Shown: positions 16,641 through 26,489, counted from the stretch's first letter. The stretch: DNA of 64,000 nucleotides from an uncultured Sphaerochaeta sp. (GCF_963677315.1 NZ_OY781939.1:2542001-2606000); one strand, 5' to 3'. Notes: generated by a model not told the origin, from the sequence alone. Program-made: numbers and translations.

Positions 16641-18167
16641 TTATCGTCTTGCTGGATGTACCAGCTTTGTCTTGATATTCTTCTTGATCGCCGGGTCAGT
16701 GAAGAATATCCAGAATACCAGCAAATACACCACTATGCCAGGGATTGCCATGAACATCATATCCCACAGTGAATCCACTGAAAAGAAAAACTTCATGAGG
16801 TACCCGGTGGCTACCAAGAGAATCGCGGGCAATGATGCAGGGAGGTAAACCCTGGAAATATACCTCCAATAGGGGAATTCGTAGCTTCTTGCGGCTTTCG
16901 CTGGAATCACGATACCACTGACAACTGAGCTGGAAATCAGGGTTCCCATGGCGATGCCTGTCAGTCCGAATGGTTTTATCAAAAGGAGGCTGAATACAAT
17001 ATTCAGCCCTGTGGAAAGGCCTGCTGAGATGGCACTGAAGCGGTGGTAACCGGTCATGGTCAATACATTTGATGCCACAAGTTCAGGTACTGATACCACA
17101 AAGGAGGTGATAAGCAGGAGCAGGGGTATGGTTACTTCTGCATAGATTTCCCCGACCCAGAGGACCAGGAGGTCTCCTCCAAAGACATATACGCTTCCTG
17201 CTATCAGGAACCCCGTTGCCATGATGTACTTGGACAGGTCGAGCAACAAGTACCTGATGGTGTCATGCTCTTGTTTTGCCTTGAGTTCGCTGATAAGCGG
17301 TGTGAGGACATTTACCAGCTGCTTCGTCAGCAGGAATGCGTACTCGGTTACCTTGATGGCAACGGCATAGAGCCCAACCAATTCCAGGCCGAAGAAGAGC
17401 TGGATGATGATCGCATCGGTCTGGAAGAGTACCAATCCTGCGATGGTGGTGAGAAAGGAGTAGAAGCTGAAGCCCATGGCCTCACTGAAGTCTTGCTTTC
17501 TCATAAGGCGGATGGATATCCGCAACCCTTTGACGTTCTTGTAGGCAAAATAGACATAGGCGATATTTTCAATCAGGAAGGCTAGGCAGTTCATGGATGC
17601 CAACCAGACGATACCCTTTCCTGCACTCAGGGCAAACCAGACGGTCACTGCATAGAGCAGGGTACCAAGAATCTGGATGATGTTGGTAAGATGAATCTCT
17701 TGTTCTCCAAACAGTGCTCCCTTGAATAGGCTTAAGGGGATCTGTATGGCAAGGGAGCGAATACCCAGGATAAGCAGGACTGCGATGGCCTCGGGAGCTA
17801 TTGCAGTATCAATCGAGAAGAGTGTGGGATAAAACACCGCAAAAATACTGAGGAAGAGCATTCCTACCACCGCAATGGCCAGATATACAAAGAAAATGGT
17901 GCTCAGCATATGGTTACGGTACTCAATCTCTCCGGTGGCGCTTGTCTCTCCTGTCCACTTCACCACACCGAGTCCAAAGCCGAAGTCGAGCAGGGAGAAG
18001 AATCCGATGATGGAGAAGGAGAGGTTCCAAAGGCCGTAGGCTTCTGCTCCAAGGTTTTTGATGATGAACGGAATAAGCCAGAATGAAACTACCATGGTGA
18101 AGAAGAAACGGAAGTAGTTTGTAGCAGCATTGATCGAGACTTTTCGAACTCGCGTAGTAGTGTTCAT
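16641..18167 (-). CDS. Wzx-like polysaccharide flippase (MOP superfamily)
   Basis: A 508-residue polytopic membrane protein with about 12-14 hydrophobic helices. It has the opening NYFRFFFTMVVSFWLIPFII and the paired-helix layout of polysaccharide transporters of the MOP superfamily. It should flip lipid-linked repeat units across the inner membrane. Its ATG shares one base with the stop codon of the upstream Wzy-like gene (TAATG), so the two are translationally coupled. The Wzc gene begins 11 bases after its end. This order is the standard trio of a Wzx/Wzy-dependent pathway. Confidence 0.9.
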   Translation of the reverse strand: MNTTTRVRKVSINAATNYFRFFFTMVVSFWLIPFIIKNLGAEAYGLWNLSFSIIGFFSLLDFGFGLGVVKWTGETSATGEIEYRNHMLSTIFFVYLAIAVVGMLFLSIFAVFYPTLFSIDTAIAPEAIAVLLILGIRSLAIQIPLSLFKGALFGEQEIHLTNIIQILGTLLYAVTVWFALSAGKGIVWLASMNCLAFLIENIAYVYFAYKNVKGLRISIRLMRKQDFSEAMGFSFYSFLTTIAGLVLFQTDAIIIQLFFGLELVGLYAVAIKVTEYAFLLTKQLVNVLTPLISELKAKQEHDTIRYLLLDLSKYIMATGFLIAGSVYVFGGDLLVLWVGEIYAEVTIPLLLLITSFVVSVPELVASNVLTMTGYHRFSAISAGLSTGLNIVFSLLLIKPFGLTGIAMGTLISSSVVSGIVIPAKAARSYEFPYWRYISRVYLPASLPAILLVATGYLMKFFFSVDSLWDMMFMAIPGIVVYLLVFWIFFTDPAIKKNIKTKLVHPARR

Positions 18168-19504
18168 TATGTATTTCTCTCTTTTACGGGGGAAGCTTTA
18201 TCAAACAAGGCTTGCGTGAATCCCAACGCAACCACTGTCTGATAGAGTACTGGAGTCTGTCGGAGTACCCACTCATAGAATCCTATCGCACACACCATCG
18301 TAAAGCCCATTGCCACTGCCAGCAGTAGTCGCTGTTCCAGTGTACTCCATCGTATGCCACGGATGATCATGCTCGCAAGGAAAATCAAGAGAATCGTGGC
18401 AAATATGAACAATCCCAGGTAGCCCATCTCCGCTGCGGTGAGTAGGTAGATGTGGTGGGCTACTCCTGCTTGTTCTTCGTTTCTCATTACTTCTATGTGT
18501 TGTCGGTACTCCTGGGTTTCTGTGAGTACTTTTGAGTATAGGTTTAATCCAACTCCTGTGGGATGGTCTTCTGCCATCATCTCTGCTGCAATCTCAAACT
18601 CATTTCTGGCTTCCTCACTTGCCGGTGGTGCATTGAGGAAACGATCTATCACCGTGTCTGCAACAAAGATTGCTCCTATGAGCATACAGATGATGATAAG
18701 GAGGGTGGTGCGTTTAGCCCGAATATCATTGTTCTTACGGTTTCCCACAATCAATGATCCGACTACCAATGCAGCTCCAGCGGCCATTCCGGTACGAGAG
18801 CCAGTAGCAAAGATGGCAAACAGGCTACCCAAGGCAGCCATAAGTGCGAGAAAGAATAGGAGGAAACTGACGTCCTTCTCGTACAAGAGCCAAACGAGGA
18901 GGACGCACATGAATATGAGGGTAAAAGAGGGGATGGTATTGGAGTGATCAAAAAAGGCCCAAGCCCTATAGATGCCGTCCAAATACTTCTGCTTGAACGT
19001 AATGAGGGCAAGGATAATCCCAGAGGCTATATAGGCTCCTATAAGTGTCTTGATCGAGTCTCTGGAGACATCCTCAGTCTTGAAGAAGTTGACCGTCACC
19101 CAGTAGAGGGCTCCAGCTCTTGCCAGTTGCCAGATGGCAAACCATCCAAGGATTGAGTTACCTGCACGTAGTAGGCTTACTATTGCATAGGCAAAGAATA
19201 CAAACAGGATAATGGTGAATCGTGGTTTCCAAACAATCTTGGATGGGGTACGGACAAGCATGCCGAGGGCAAGTCCCCAGGCAATAAGGTCGGCAAAGGT
19301 AACTTCGAACCCTCTCACCGGTCCTCGGTAGTATTCCATGGAAAGAATATTGATGCTGGTCATGGAATTGAAAAGGAAAGAGACTACCATGACGGCAAAA
19401 AACAACCGTTTGAGACGGGGGAAGAGAGAGGAAGTTATTGCTATGAATGGAACCCCGGCTGCCATTGCCACGAGGAATACTAGATATTTCATGGTTGGGC
19501 TCAT
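18167..19504 (-). CDS. O-antigen polymerase/ligase-like membrane protein (Wzy/WaaL family)
   Basis: A 445-residue membrane protein with some ten to twelve hydrophobic helices. A large loop lies near residues 290-345, in the position where Wzy_C/O-antigen ligase family members keep their catalytic periplasmic loop, and the segment GVGLNLYSKVL resembles the family's GxGxGxF block. It is the first gene of the operon Wzy, Wzx, Wzc, PP2C sensor. In that setting it more likely polymerises repeat units than ligates O-antigen; Sphaerochaeta-type spirochaetes are not known for a classic lipid A-core O-antigen. ATG 19504 has a weak ribosome site and ATG 19492 is an alternative. Confidence 0.85.
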   Translation of the reverse strand: MSPTMKYLVFLVAMAAGVPFIAITSSLFPRLKRLFFAVMVVSFLFNSMTSINILSMEYYRGPVRGFEVTFADLIAWGLALGMLVRTPSKIVWKPRFTIILFVFFAYAIVSLLRAGNSILGWFAIWQLARAGALYWVTVNFFKTEDVSRDSIKTLIGAYIASGIILALITFKQKYLDGIYRAWAFFDHSNTIPSFTLIFMCVLLVWLLYEKDVSFLLFFLALMAALGSLFAIFATGSRTGMAAGAALVVGSLIVGNRKNNDIRAKRTTLLIIICMLIGAIFVADTVIDRFLNAPPASEEARNEFEIAAEMMAEDHPTGVGLNLYSKVLTETQEYRQHIEVMRNEEQAGVAHHIYLLTAAEMGYLGLFIFATILLIFLASMIIRGIRWSTLEQRLLLAVAMGFTMVCAIGFYEWVLRQTPVLYQTVVALGFTQALFDKASPVKERNT

Positions 19505-19589
19505 GATACCATGTCATGGGACCTCAGAAAAGCTGAATATGATACTGTTATTGCTTCCTAGAAGAGGAACGTCACATAGGAGCTGTTGG

Positions 19590-20564
19590 TTAACTCTTCA
19601 GATTCCCTGCTTCCGATAGTTCTATCCCAGCCATGGTGCCTGTCTCCTCAAGGAGAAGGGCACCATCCTTGTCTCTGATGGTGAGTGTAATGGTTCCTAT
19701 GATGCTTTCCAGCAGTGGTCTCTCCATCTTGCCTTGCCTGGGTGCCACCAGTTTTGAGGCTGGTCCAAGTTCAGCGAGAAACGTCAATTGCTTCTCTTTT
19801 GTCTGTATCTGAACAGACGCCTGGGTCTCATTGCTTTCCAGGTGCGTGATCTTTGCACCAGTGTAGGTGCCGAACCGTATCAACTCGTCTCCATGCTTTA
19901 CAAACCCAAGGAACCCAGGAAACACATGTCCAAGAAATGGAATCTTGGCAACAGAGAGCATACAAGAGATGTTTGTTGAGGGAAAGCAGTTTGATTGCAT
20001 CCAGATCCATGCTTCGGGAAAGGAAGTTCCCCAGTCCTTCTCAATATATCCAATCCCTTCACTCATATCTATCTTGTTGCCATTCAGCGTAAGAGACCCC
20101 CAGAGGGTATGAGAAGTGGATACCACTCCATGGAAGCACTCCATGAAGGGAACGTAGGCGTACCATCCCATGATTCCTGGAGAGGCGAGTGTAACAGGGA
20201 ATGAATGTGTTTCTAAGTTTTTCACACATCCAGACAATATTAAATCTTCATGATTGATGTTTAGAATGATTTCTTCCGTTGAAAAATGATTACCGGCAAT
20301 CTCTACAAAAAGCTTCTTCTCATCAGCTTTGAAGGACTCAAAGGGAAAATGAATGTTCCAGCTTTTTCCTTCCCTACTGCTGATCACCTGGATAAAGGCA
20401 TGCCGCTCTTCTTCTGATGCGCCCAAGGCGACACCAGGAATAATGGAGAGTACTTCAGGCTGTCTGCCTGGAAGTGCCATCTTGAAGTACCAGCCTTCAA
20501 AGTAATGGGTCTTTTTATGTCTACCTTGAAAGATTTCCGGGTGAAAGAGGGAGTATAGGCTCAC
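19590..20564 (-). CDS. Tocopherol-cyclase-family-like protein
   Basis: A 324-residue protein with FEGWYFKMALPG near residue 23, the hallmark of the tocopherol-cyclase-like family (Pfam Tocopherol_cycl), plus later EGIGYIEKDWGTSFPEAW and WIWMQSNCF. Plant and cyanobacterial members close the chromanol ring of tocopherol; bacterial members in anaerobes have no proven reaction. No signal peptide or membrane helix is seen. It uses a GTG start at 20564 with a poor ribosome site and lies about 130 bases downstream of a 26-residue membrane-peptide gene. It may be the last gene of the glycan operon or a separate unit; the sequence does not decide this. Confidence 0.75.
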   Translation of the reverse strand: MSLYSLFHPEIFQGRHKKTHYFEGWYFKMALPGRQPEVLSIIPGVALGASEEERHAFIQVISSREGKSWNIHFPFESFKADEKKLFVEIAGNHFSTEEIILNINHEDLILSGCVKNLETHSFPVTLASPGIMGWYAYVPFMECFHGVVSTSHTLWGSLTLNGNKIDMSEGIGYIEKDWGTSFPEAWIWMQSNCFPSTNISCMLSVAKIPFLGHVFPGFLGFVKHGDELIRFGTYTGAKITHLESNETQASVQIQTKEKQLTFLAELGPASKLVAPRQGKMERPLLESIIGTITLTIRDKDGALLLEETGTMAGIELSEAGNLKS

Positions 20565-20695
20565 ACATACATCCTTAATCGTACAGCGTTGGTTGTTCCA
20601 ATTGTACCGTAGGATGTAAGGGATTCCTAGGAAAATACAGAGGTTGTTTCACTGGAAGAGAATCCATGAGCTTGAAACAGGAGGAAGCATGTCCT

Positions 20696-20776
20696 TTAGA
20701 ACCCGGTATTCAAGGCCATGAAACATAGGAACAGTGTAAGTAGGATTGCAGCAAATAAATACCCTTTTCTGACCAT
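20696..20776 (-). CDS. 26-residue single-helix membrane peptide
   Basis: An ATG at 20776 is preceded by AAGGGGG with 6 bases of spacing, a strong ribosome site, and opens a 26-codon frame ending in TAA at 20696. The peptide starts MVRKGY and continues with one hydrophobic stretch (LFAAILLTLFLCFMAL) long enough to cross the membrane, with positive charges before it, so N-terminus inside is expected. It lies 91 bases downstream of the DUF2264 gene and about 130 bases before the tocopherol-cyclase-like gene. No family is recognised. The gene call rests on the ribosome site and the peptide's amphipathic layout only. Confidence 0.5.
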   Translation of the reverse strand: MVRKGYLFAAILLTLFLCFMALNTGF

Positions 20777-20867
20777 GTGTATCCCCCTTGGTAATCAATA
20801 AGACAAACAAGGGGGGAGTTCGTTACTTTGAATGAGAAAAAGAATGAAAAAAAGGCTTCCAATCAAT

Positions 20868-22697
20868 CTAGATCGATAACTTCAACGAATTATAGTGTAT
20901 TTCACCTTTCTTTTCGTCATAGGTAATTTTAGGATAAGCAGGGGTGGTCCCGTTTTTCCATGCTCCAATACAGCTCATCATCACCATTGTATTTTCTGCT
21001 TCAATCATAGACGTGAGGATAGGAACAATAGTCGTTGAATATGCAAGATTGAGATTTGGAAGAGGATTAATGCTGCCAGCTTCTCTTTTCTGTAATGGGT
21101 CGCTTATATGGCTCGTATCCCAGGGAAGAGAAATCGAAATTGATGAAGGATTGGCATAATGTTCTTCTGGTTCAATAGATGGCTCCCATCCGCGGAACAA
21201 CTCAATAGCAAAACCGCCTTCTTTTGTGTATAGCTTTCTCTTTGTTTTTACCTTATGTACCCTCACATGGAATGAGCCTGCTGGAATTAGGTACGTCGTA
21301 ATGGATACATCTGGATATGGATGCCAAAGAGAACCGATATATGATGCATTTGCTACTAAGGTTTTGCTTTCTCTTCTCGTACGCCAATGTGTTGCATCAT
21401 CACTGACAAAGAGCATACTGTCGCATCCTGTGTGTGCAAAATCATAGTACGAAGCAGCTACACTGAACGTGTATCGTGCACTATAGGCAAATTTTGCGTA
21501 CTTCTCTGCAATGTGCAACATGTGGAATGTTGGATACTGACCAGCATTGAGCATTACTACATCGTCATCATCCGTACGTTGCATAATTGCCCCGGGTTGT
21601 TTGAGTAAAAAGATCTTTTCGAGTTCTGGTAGATCTGATTCTTCAGTTTGCCAGAATGGATGAGTCTCAGGCAATGCAAGAACCAAGTATGTTTTAAGTG
21701 CCCAATAGGGGGAGCCTGGTGCATTATACTGTTCAGCCATTTGTCTGCTCGGATATTGATATCCAACAGTCAAGAAACCATCTCGATCAAATATTGGTTG
21801 CTGGAACCACCATCTGAATGAACGAAGAATGATTCCTTTTATGACTCCCCATGGAAGTACTTCGAGGCCAGCAAAGGCACATGCACTGTAGAAAGAGACA
21901 ACCGCAAAGCGATAGGTCAATGAACGACCATATGGTACGAAGGATCCTTCCTCTGTAAAAAAGTGGATATGCTGTTGGGCAAACAATTTCGCTCGTTCAG
22001 AGAATCGTTCACATCGTTCAGGATCTTTGTTTTTTCTAAAAGCGTAATAAATTAATGCATAGTACTGCATGGCCAGAGGATTGTAGTTGTCAAAGGGTAC
22101 CTGGTCACGATACCACCCATCTCCAGCATACATGCTCTCAAGCTTATCCAGATCTTTCATCATAGTATCGATACAAAATTCAGATCTTCCCAGTGACTCA
22201 AAAGCCATATTTACCAATACCCTGAAAAAGAGCCAGTTGTTAGGTGACATTGTATGGGTATTGATCATTGCGAGCCAATTACAGAGATTATTTTGTTCCG
22301 TTTTACTGAGAGGCTCCCAGTAAAATTCTGGAGTGAGCAACAAGGACAAGGCAATCGCTGCCATCTCGACCATCCGTTGGTCATAATCACCTACATCACC
22401 CCAGTAATAGGGACTTTCCGAATCAGTACCGACAATGAGCCCTTTTGCGTGGGTGGACTCTGCATCCCAAGAGAATCCTCCACTACGAAGGGGAACCACT
22501 CCCCAAAGCAAGCGCGACCATCCTTCCAATAAGGCCACATGTTGTGAGTAATGAGCGGATTCATTTCCCACAAACAATCCAGATCCATCCTTCACAAGAG
22601 CATGGCTACAAGGTTGGAGAAGCAACAATAACGACTTGGCTACATCTTCTCGAGACTGTATTTTCAGTTCCTTGAGTGGTGTATCATATGCTACCAT
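20868..22697 (-). CDS. DUF2264 family protein (probable glycan-active enzyme)
   Basis: A 609-residue protein that matches the DUF2264 family along its length, with an N-terminal alpha/alpha-barrel-like part (LLEGWSRLLWGVVPLRSGG near residue 60; DNYNPLAMQYYALIYYAF near 205; GRSLTYRFAVVSFYSA near 260) and a C-terminal beta-rich part. No signal peptide. The family is recurrent in polysaccharide-utilisation loci, but a reaction is not established to my knowledge; the fold suggests a glycoside hydrolase or polysaccharide lyase. It follows GH88 by 21 bases with GAGGAGAAG before its ATG, so it belongs to the GH2-GH88 operon and probably acts on the same imported oligosaccharide. Confidence 0.85.
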   Translation of the reverse strand: MVAYDTPLKELKIQSREDVAKSLLLLLQPCSHALVKDGSGLFVGNESAHYSQHVALLEGWSRLLWGVVPLRSGGFSWDAESTHAKGLIVGTDSESPYYWGDVGDYDQRMVEMAAIALSLLLTPEFYWEPLSKTEQNNLCNWLAMINTHTMSPNNWLFFRVLVNMAFESLGRSEFCIDTMMKDLDKLESMYAGDGWYRDQVPFDNYNPLAMQYYALIYYAFRKNKDPERCERFSERAKLFAQQHIHFFTEEGSFVPYGRSLTYRFAVVSFYSACAFAGLEVLPWGVIKGIILRSFRWWFQQPIFDRDGFLTVGYQYPSRQMAEQYNAPGSPYWALKTYLVLALPETHPFWQTEESDLPELEKIFLLKQPGAIMQRTDDDDVVMLNAGQYPTFHMLHIAEKYAKFAYSARYTFSVAASYYDFAHTGCDSMLFVSDDATHWRTRRESKTLVANASYIGSLWHPYPDVSITTYLIPAGSFHVRVHKVKTKRKLYTKEGGFAIELFRGWEPSIEPEEHYANPSSISISLPWDTSHISDPLQKREAGSINPLPNLNLAYSTTIVPILTSMIEAENTMVMMSCIGAWKNGTTPAYPKITYDEKKGEIHYNSLKLSI

Positions 22698-22718
22698 GTT
22701 TCTTCTCCTCTGATTTGG

Positions 22719-23879
22719 TTACCAAAAACGGGTTGCGCTTCCCAGTACTGTTCCCAATGCTTCCATATAGAAGTAGTCGCCCCAAACAACGCATTCATCA
22801 ACTCCTGCATTGTTGGGCTTTCCATATACCGCATGCATAAGTATCCCATTGGATTCTGGATTATCCTGAGTTGTGTATGATTTGCTGAGTGATGCGAGCA
22901 TATCCAACGCTTTGTTCTGGTATCGCACTGCATCAATGTCATCCTCAGGAAGCAAGGATGCAAGTAACATGAGCCCACAGGATGCAATGGCACAGGCAGA
23001 GCTGTCACGTTCTTCATCCCCATCGGTAAAAATCAAATCCCAATAACACACATCATCTGAGGGAAGATGGGATAGAAAATATTCAGCCAAACGCTTTGCA
23101 TCAACCAAGCAGGCAGGATCAAGCGTATAGGTGTATGCCAGTGTTAGGCCGTAGATACCCCATGCTTGGCCTCGAGCCCAGCAGGAGTCGTCACTATATC
23201 CTTGTGCCGTTACTCCTCGTAATGGGTTCCCTGTTTCTGTGTCAAAGTAGTAGGTATGATAAGTCGTTGCATCTGGGCGGATAATGGTCTCTCTTGTTCG
23301 TGCAAGATGTCTTAACGCCGCTTCTTGATATCTTGGGTTCTTGGTCTCTTCGGTTGCCCAGAAGAGAAGGGGAATGTTCATAAGACAATCAATAATAATC
23401 CTGCCCCTCTGATTTGGATCCTCAAGGTCTCTCCATGCTTGGATAATTCCTGCTTTAGGATGGTAACGTTCCATCAATAGATCTGCTGCAAGGAGAGCCG
23501 TAATCTTTGCACTCTCATTATGTGTGACTAAATACTCAGCCTTTGCAGAGAGGATATAGAGAAATCCTAGGTCATGGGTGTTTGTCTCAATCCGCTTTTG
23601 TAATCGAGTTGCATAGTCCTCAAGCGTTGCTTCTCCGGCATGCCTGAATACTTCATCTCTGGTATGAAGATACGACAGCCACAGCATCCCATTCCAGAAA
23701 CTGCTTGTCCACTCAATATTTGCAATTTTGGGATAGACATTGTTGTTGCTGGACGGAGCTGGATATCCATCAGAGAAGTTGGAAATATTGTCTCGTACTT
23801 TTTCGATTGCGTAGGTGTAAGCACTCTCCCAGAACTCGATTGAGTACTGGGATGAGTTGTTAAAAATATCCTGTTTCAT
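22719..23879 (-). CDS. Glycoside hydrolase family 88 (unsaturated uronyl hydrolase)
   Basis: A 386-residue alpha6/alpha6-barrel enzyme. Family 88 hydrates the 4,5-double bond of unsaturated uronic acid at the end of lyase-made oligosaccharides, which releases the sugar. Visible landmarks are the early IEWTSSFWNGMLWLSYLHT with tryptophans of the active site, IIIDCLMNIPLLFWA near residue 150 with the Asp of the family, GYSDDSCWARGQAWGIYGL near 230, and NNAGVDECVVWGDYF near the end. No signal peptide, so it acts in the cytoplasm on transported fragments. It sits 4 bases after GH2 in the operon. The sugar beyond the uronic acid cannot be told. Confidence 0.9.
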   Translation of the reverse strand: MKQDIFNNSSQYSIEFWESAYTYAIEKVRDNISNFSDGYPAPSSNNNVYPKIANIEWTSSFWNGMLWLSYLHTRDEVFRHAGEATLEDYATRLQKRIETNTHDLGFLYILSAKAEYLVTHNESAKITALLAADLLMERYHPKAGIIQAWRDLEDPNQRGRIIIDCLMNIPLLFWATEETKNPRYQEAALRHLARTRETIIRPDATTYHTYYFDTETGNPLRGVTAQGYSDDSCWARGQAWGIYGLTLAYTYTLDPACLVDAKRLAEYFLSHLPSDDVCYWDLIFTDGDEERDSSACAIASCGLMLLASLLPEDDIDAVRYQNKALDMLASLSKSYTTQDNPESNGILMHAVYGKPNNAGVDECVVWGDYFYMEALGTVLGSATRFW

Positions 23880-23882
23880 GTT

Positions 23883-25655
23883 TCAGCCTTTGGTCTTGTA
23901 ATACTTTTGCGTCACATAGAACGCCAGTTTTTTGGTTTTACGGTCGCTATCGATCAAACCTTTTCTATTGAACCCCTCCTGGTATCGGTTCAATCGTCTT
24001 ACGGCTCTGAAATCGTAGAAAATCCAAGGAGTCATACCTCGTACATATTTTGCCTTGTCGAGTGTATCGAATTGTTTTATATAGAGCGCTTCCTGGAATT
24101 CTTCAGTCCACATGGTATCTTTGGTACCGTGATTTCCAGCTCTAGCCCCACCCCCAAATTCAGTGATGATAACAGGCTTTGTAAGATCGGTATTGTTAAG
24201 AATCGTGAGTAGGTCTTCAAAATTGGGCTCGTACCATCCGTAGTATTCATTGTTTCCGATGATATCAAGATGTTCCATCAATCGATCTTCCAACTTGAGT
24301 TTCGTGGTATTAACCAAGCAAGCAGCACTTACAAGTCTAGTTGGATCAAGTTCCCTCGTTTTCTTGGCAAGGGAGGACATGAAGGAAAGTCTTGCGTCTG
24401 TGTCAGGATTCTCATTACCAACAGACCAGATAACCACACTGGCACGATTGCGGTCTCGCATAATAAGTTCAGCGAGTTGGTTTTCTGCATCCGTATAGGT
24501 AGCTTCGTTGACAAAGTTGATAGCCCAGTAGACAGGAATCTCTTCCCAGAGGAGTACCCCTATTTCATCTGCAATCTTTGAGAATAGTCTAGTATGAGGG
24601 TAGTGTGCCAAGCGGATGAAGTTGCCATGCATCTCCTTGAGGTCGGCAATGGTGTCTCTGATTACCTGTTCATTGGTGCTCTTTCCCAAGGTAATATGGT
24701 CTTCGTGTACACTAATACCCTTCAAGAATATCGGCTTTCCATTCAAGAGAATGTTTATTCCATCCACTTGTATATCTCTGAAACCAATGTTTTCACAGAG
24801 AGCGTCATCCTCAGTACTGATTTCTACAGTATAGAGTTTTGGATTCTCTGGGGACCAGAGTTGCAAATCTGCTTTAAAAACAATAGATCCTTTCCCTTCC
24901 TTGATAGGTATTTCTTTCTCAATACCCAATTCAGTAATTCGATATATCGCTTTCCCATTGATCTTTTTATCCATAGTCACCGAGGCAAATACTTCATTTG
25001 TCGTATGTGGCTGTAACTGGGAGAAGAAATTCTGTATATAGGTGGTTGGTGTGCGAACAAGCATGATGTCACGATATATGCCACCATAGTTGAACCAGTC
25101 AGTATTATCCATTGGCACTCGATCCTTACTCCGCGAAGCATCAACTGCAATTATCAATCGATTTTCATCAGGTATGAGAGTATCAGTAATCTCGAAACTA
25201 AACGGTGTGGAAGCTCCATCATGCATCCCTATGACCTTGCCATTCAAAAACACATAGGTACGATAGGAACTGCCTTCAAAATGCAAGAATACTCTCTCCC
25301 CTGGATTATGCTCCTTGTATTTAAATGTTTTGAAGTACAAGGCGGTGCTTTCATAATAATACAAATCTTTGCATTCAGTATTCCAACAACTCGGTACATT
25401 AATAGTTGGCCAACCCTCAAAGTCAGAATCTATGGGCAAAGGAAGGCCATTGTCACTGATCTTTTTCTCTTTGAACCATTTGGCACGCAGGCAAGTTTCA
25501 TAGGGGTCGGGGGAGAAATGGAATGGTCCATTCAATAACTCTATCTCTCTTCCTTCAATACTCATCAGGGTTTCTGCTGTTGCCCTGTTCTCTTCATATT
25601 GCAAACGATAATCCACAACATGGATGTCCTGATTGAAATTTTCTGCTTTTTTCAT
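23883..25655 (-). CDS. Glycoside hydrolase family 2, beta-glucuronidase-like
   Basis: A 590-residue enzyme with the GH2 layout: jelly-roll sugar-binding domain at about 20-200, immunoglobulin-like domain, then the TIM barrel. The barrel carries the acid/base in VVIWSVGNENP near residue 413 and the nucleophile in PVIITEFGGGA near 498. Length and the FFDYGGIYRDI-type jelly-roll segment (NYGGIYRDIMLVRTP) are those of beta-glucuronidases rather than the 1000-residue LacZ type. It is cytoplasmic and starts 3 bases after the permease gene. With GH88 it suggests removal of glucuronic or galacturonic acid from imported oligosaccharides. Beta-galactosidase activity cannot be excluded. Confidence 0.88.
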   Translation of the reverse strand: MKKAENFNQDIHVVDYRLQYEENRATAETLMSIEGREIELLNGPFHFSPDPYETCLRAKWFKEKKISDNGLPLPIDSDFEGWPTINVPSCWNTECKDLYYYESTALYFKTFKYKEHNPGERVFLHFEGSSYRTYVFLNGKVIGMHDGASTPFSFEITDTLIPDENRLIIAVDASRSKDRVPMDNTDWFNYGGIYRDIMLVRTPTTYIQNFFSQLQPHTTNEVFASVTMDKKINGKAIYRITELGIEKEIPIKEGKGSIVFKADLQLWSPENPKLYTVEISTEDDALCENIGFRDIQVDGINILLNGKPIFLKGISVHEDHITLGKSTNEQVIRDTIADLKEMHGNFIRLAHYPHTRLFSKIADEIGVLLWEEIPVYWAINFVNEATYTDAENQLAELIMRDRNRASVVIWSVGNENPDTDARLSFMSSLAKKTRELDPTRLVSAACLVNTTKLKLEDRLMEHLDIIGNNEYYGWYEPNFEDLLTILNNTDLTKPVIITEFGGGARAGNHGTKDTMWTEEFQEALYIKQFDTLDKAKYVRGMTPWIFYDFRAVRRLNRYQEGFNRKGLIDSDRKTKKLAFYVTQKYYKTKG

Positions 25656-25658
25656 TGT

Positions 25659-26489
25659 TTACCCCTTTAGTCCTGAAGAAGCGACGCCTTGCACGAAGTA
25701 TTTTTGCCCGAACAAGAAGATGATGAGTACCGGAATAATTGAAATAAGTGCAGCTGCCATTTGTGGCCCCCAATACACATATTGTTCCCGTACAAAATCC
25801 GTCATTCCCAGAGGAAGTGTCTTAAGCTCTGGTGTGGTGATATAAATCAGTGGTGTGAAAAAATCGTTCCAGAAAAATCGGAATGAGAAGATTACCTGTG
25901 TGACTAGGACAGCTTTACTCATGGGGAGCATCAACGTGGTAAAAATCGTCCACTCTTTTGCCCCATCTATGCGAGCAGCCTCGCAGTAGGTATCCGGTAT
26001 CGACATAAAGTACTGCTTGATCAGAAACGTACCGAAAGCAGTAAATGCCCCCAAGAAAACTAATGAAGCGTGCGTGTCATAGAGGTTGATATTTCGGATG
26101 ATGAGAAACTGGGGAATCATCACAGCCTGCATCGGTATCATCATAGAAGCCAAGTAGAGACCGAATATGAAATCTCGTCCTTTCCATTGTAATTTTGTAA
26201 AAACATACGCACCGGTTGCTGCTGTAAAGAGCTGGACCACCACAATAGTAAATGTCAGTTTAACGGAGTTCCATATATAAAGAGGGAATTTATCCATTAG
26301 TCGTGCAAAGTTTGTGAAAATGGGGTTCTCAGGAATAAACTTGAAAGGGAAATTGAAGAGTTCACTCTCATTTTTGAAACTTGAAGACAAGACAATAATC
26401 AAAGGGAACAGTGTGATAAAGGCTACCATTGTCAGAACGACGTATTTGATAACTCTCTCTAGTTGTTGTTTCTGCCTATACGATATCAT
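25659..26489 (-). CDS. Carbohydrate ABC transporter permease (MalG type)
   Basis: A 276-residue inner-membrane permease with six hydrophobic helices and the EAA loop CEAARIDGAKEWTIFTTLMLPMS near residue 175, which docks the ATPase. The C-terminal ALISIIPVLIIFLFGQKYFVQGVASSGLKG ending is characteristic of CUT1-family MalG-like permeases. It overlaps the preceding permease by 14 bases and pairs with it. No ATPase gene is in the operon, so a shared MsmK/UgpC-type ATPase encoded elsewhere is presumably used, as is common for CUT1 systems. Confidence 0.94.
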   Translation of the reverse strand: MISYRQKQQLERVIKYVVLTMVAFITLFPLIIVLSSSFKNESELFNFPFKFIPENPIFTNFARLMDKFPLYIWNSVKLTFTIVVVQLFTAATGAYVFTKLQWKGRDFIFGLYLASMMIPMQAVMIPQFLIIRNINLYDTHASLVFLGAFTAFGTFLIKQYFMSIPDTYCEAARIDGAKEWTIFTTLMLPMSKAVLVTQVIFSFRFFWNDFFTPLIYITTPELKTLPLGMTDFVREQYVYWGPQMAAALISIIPVLIIFLFGQKYFVQGVASSGLKG

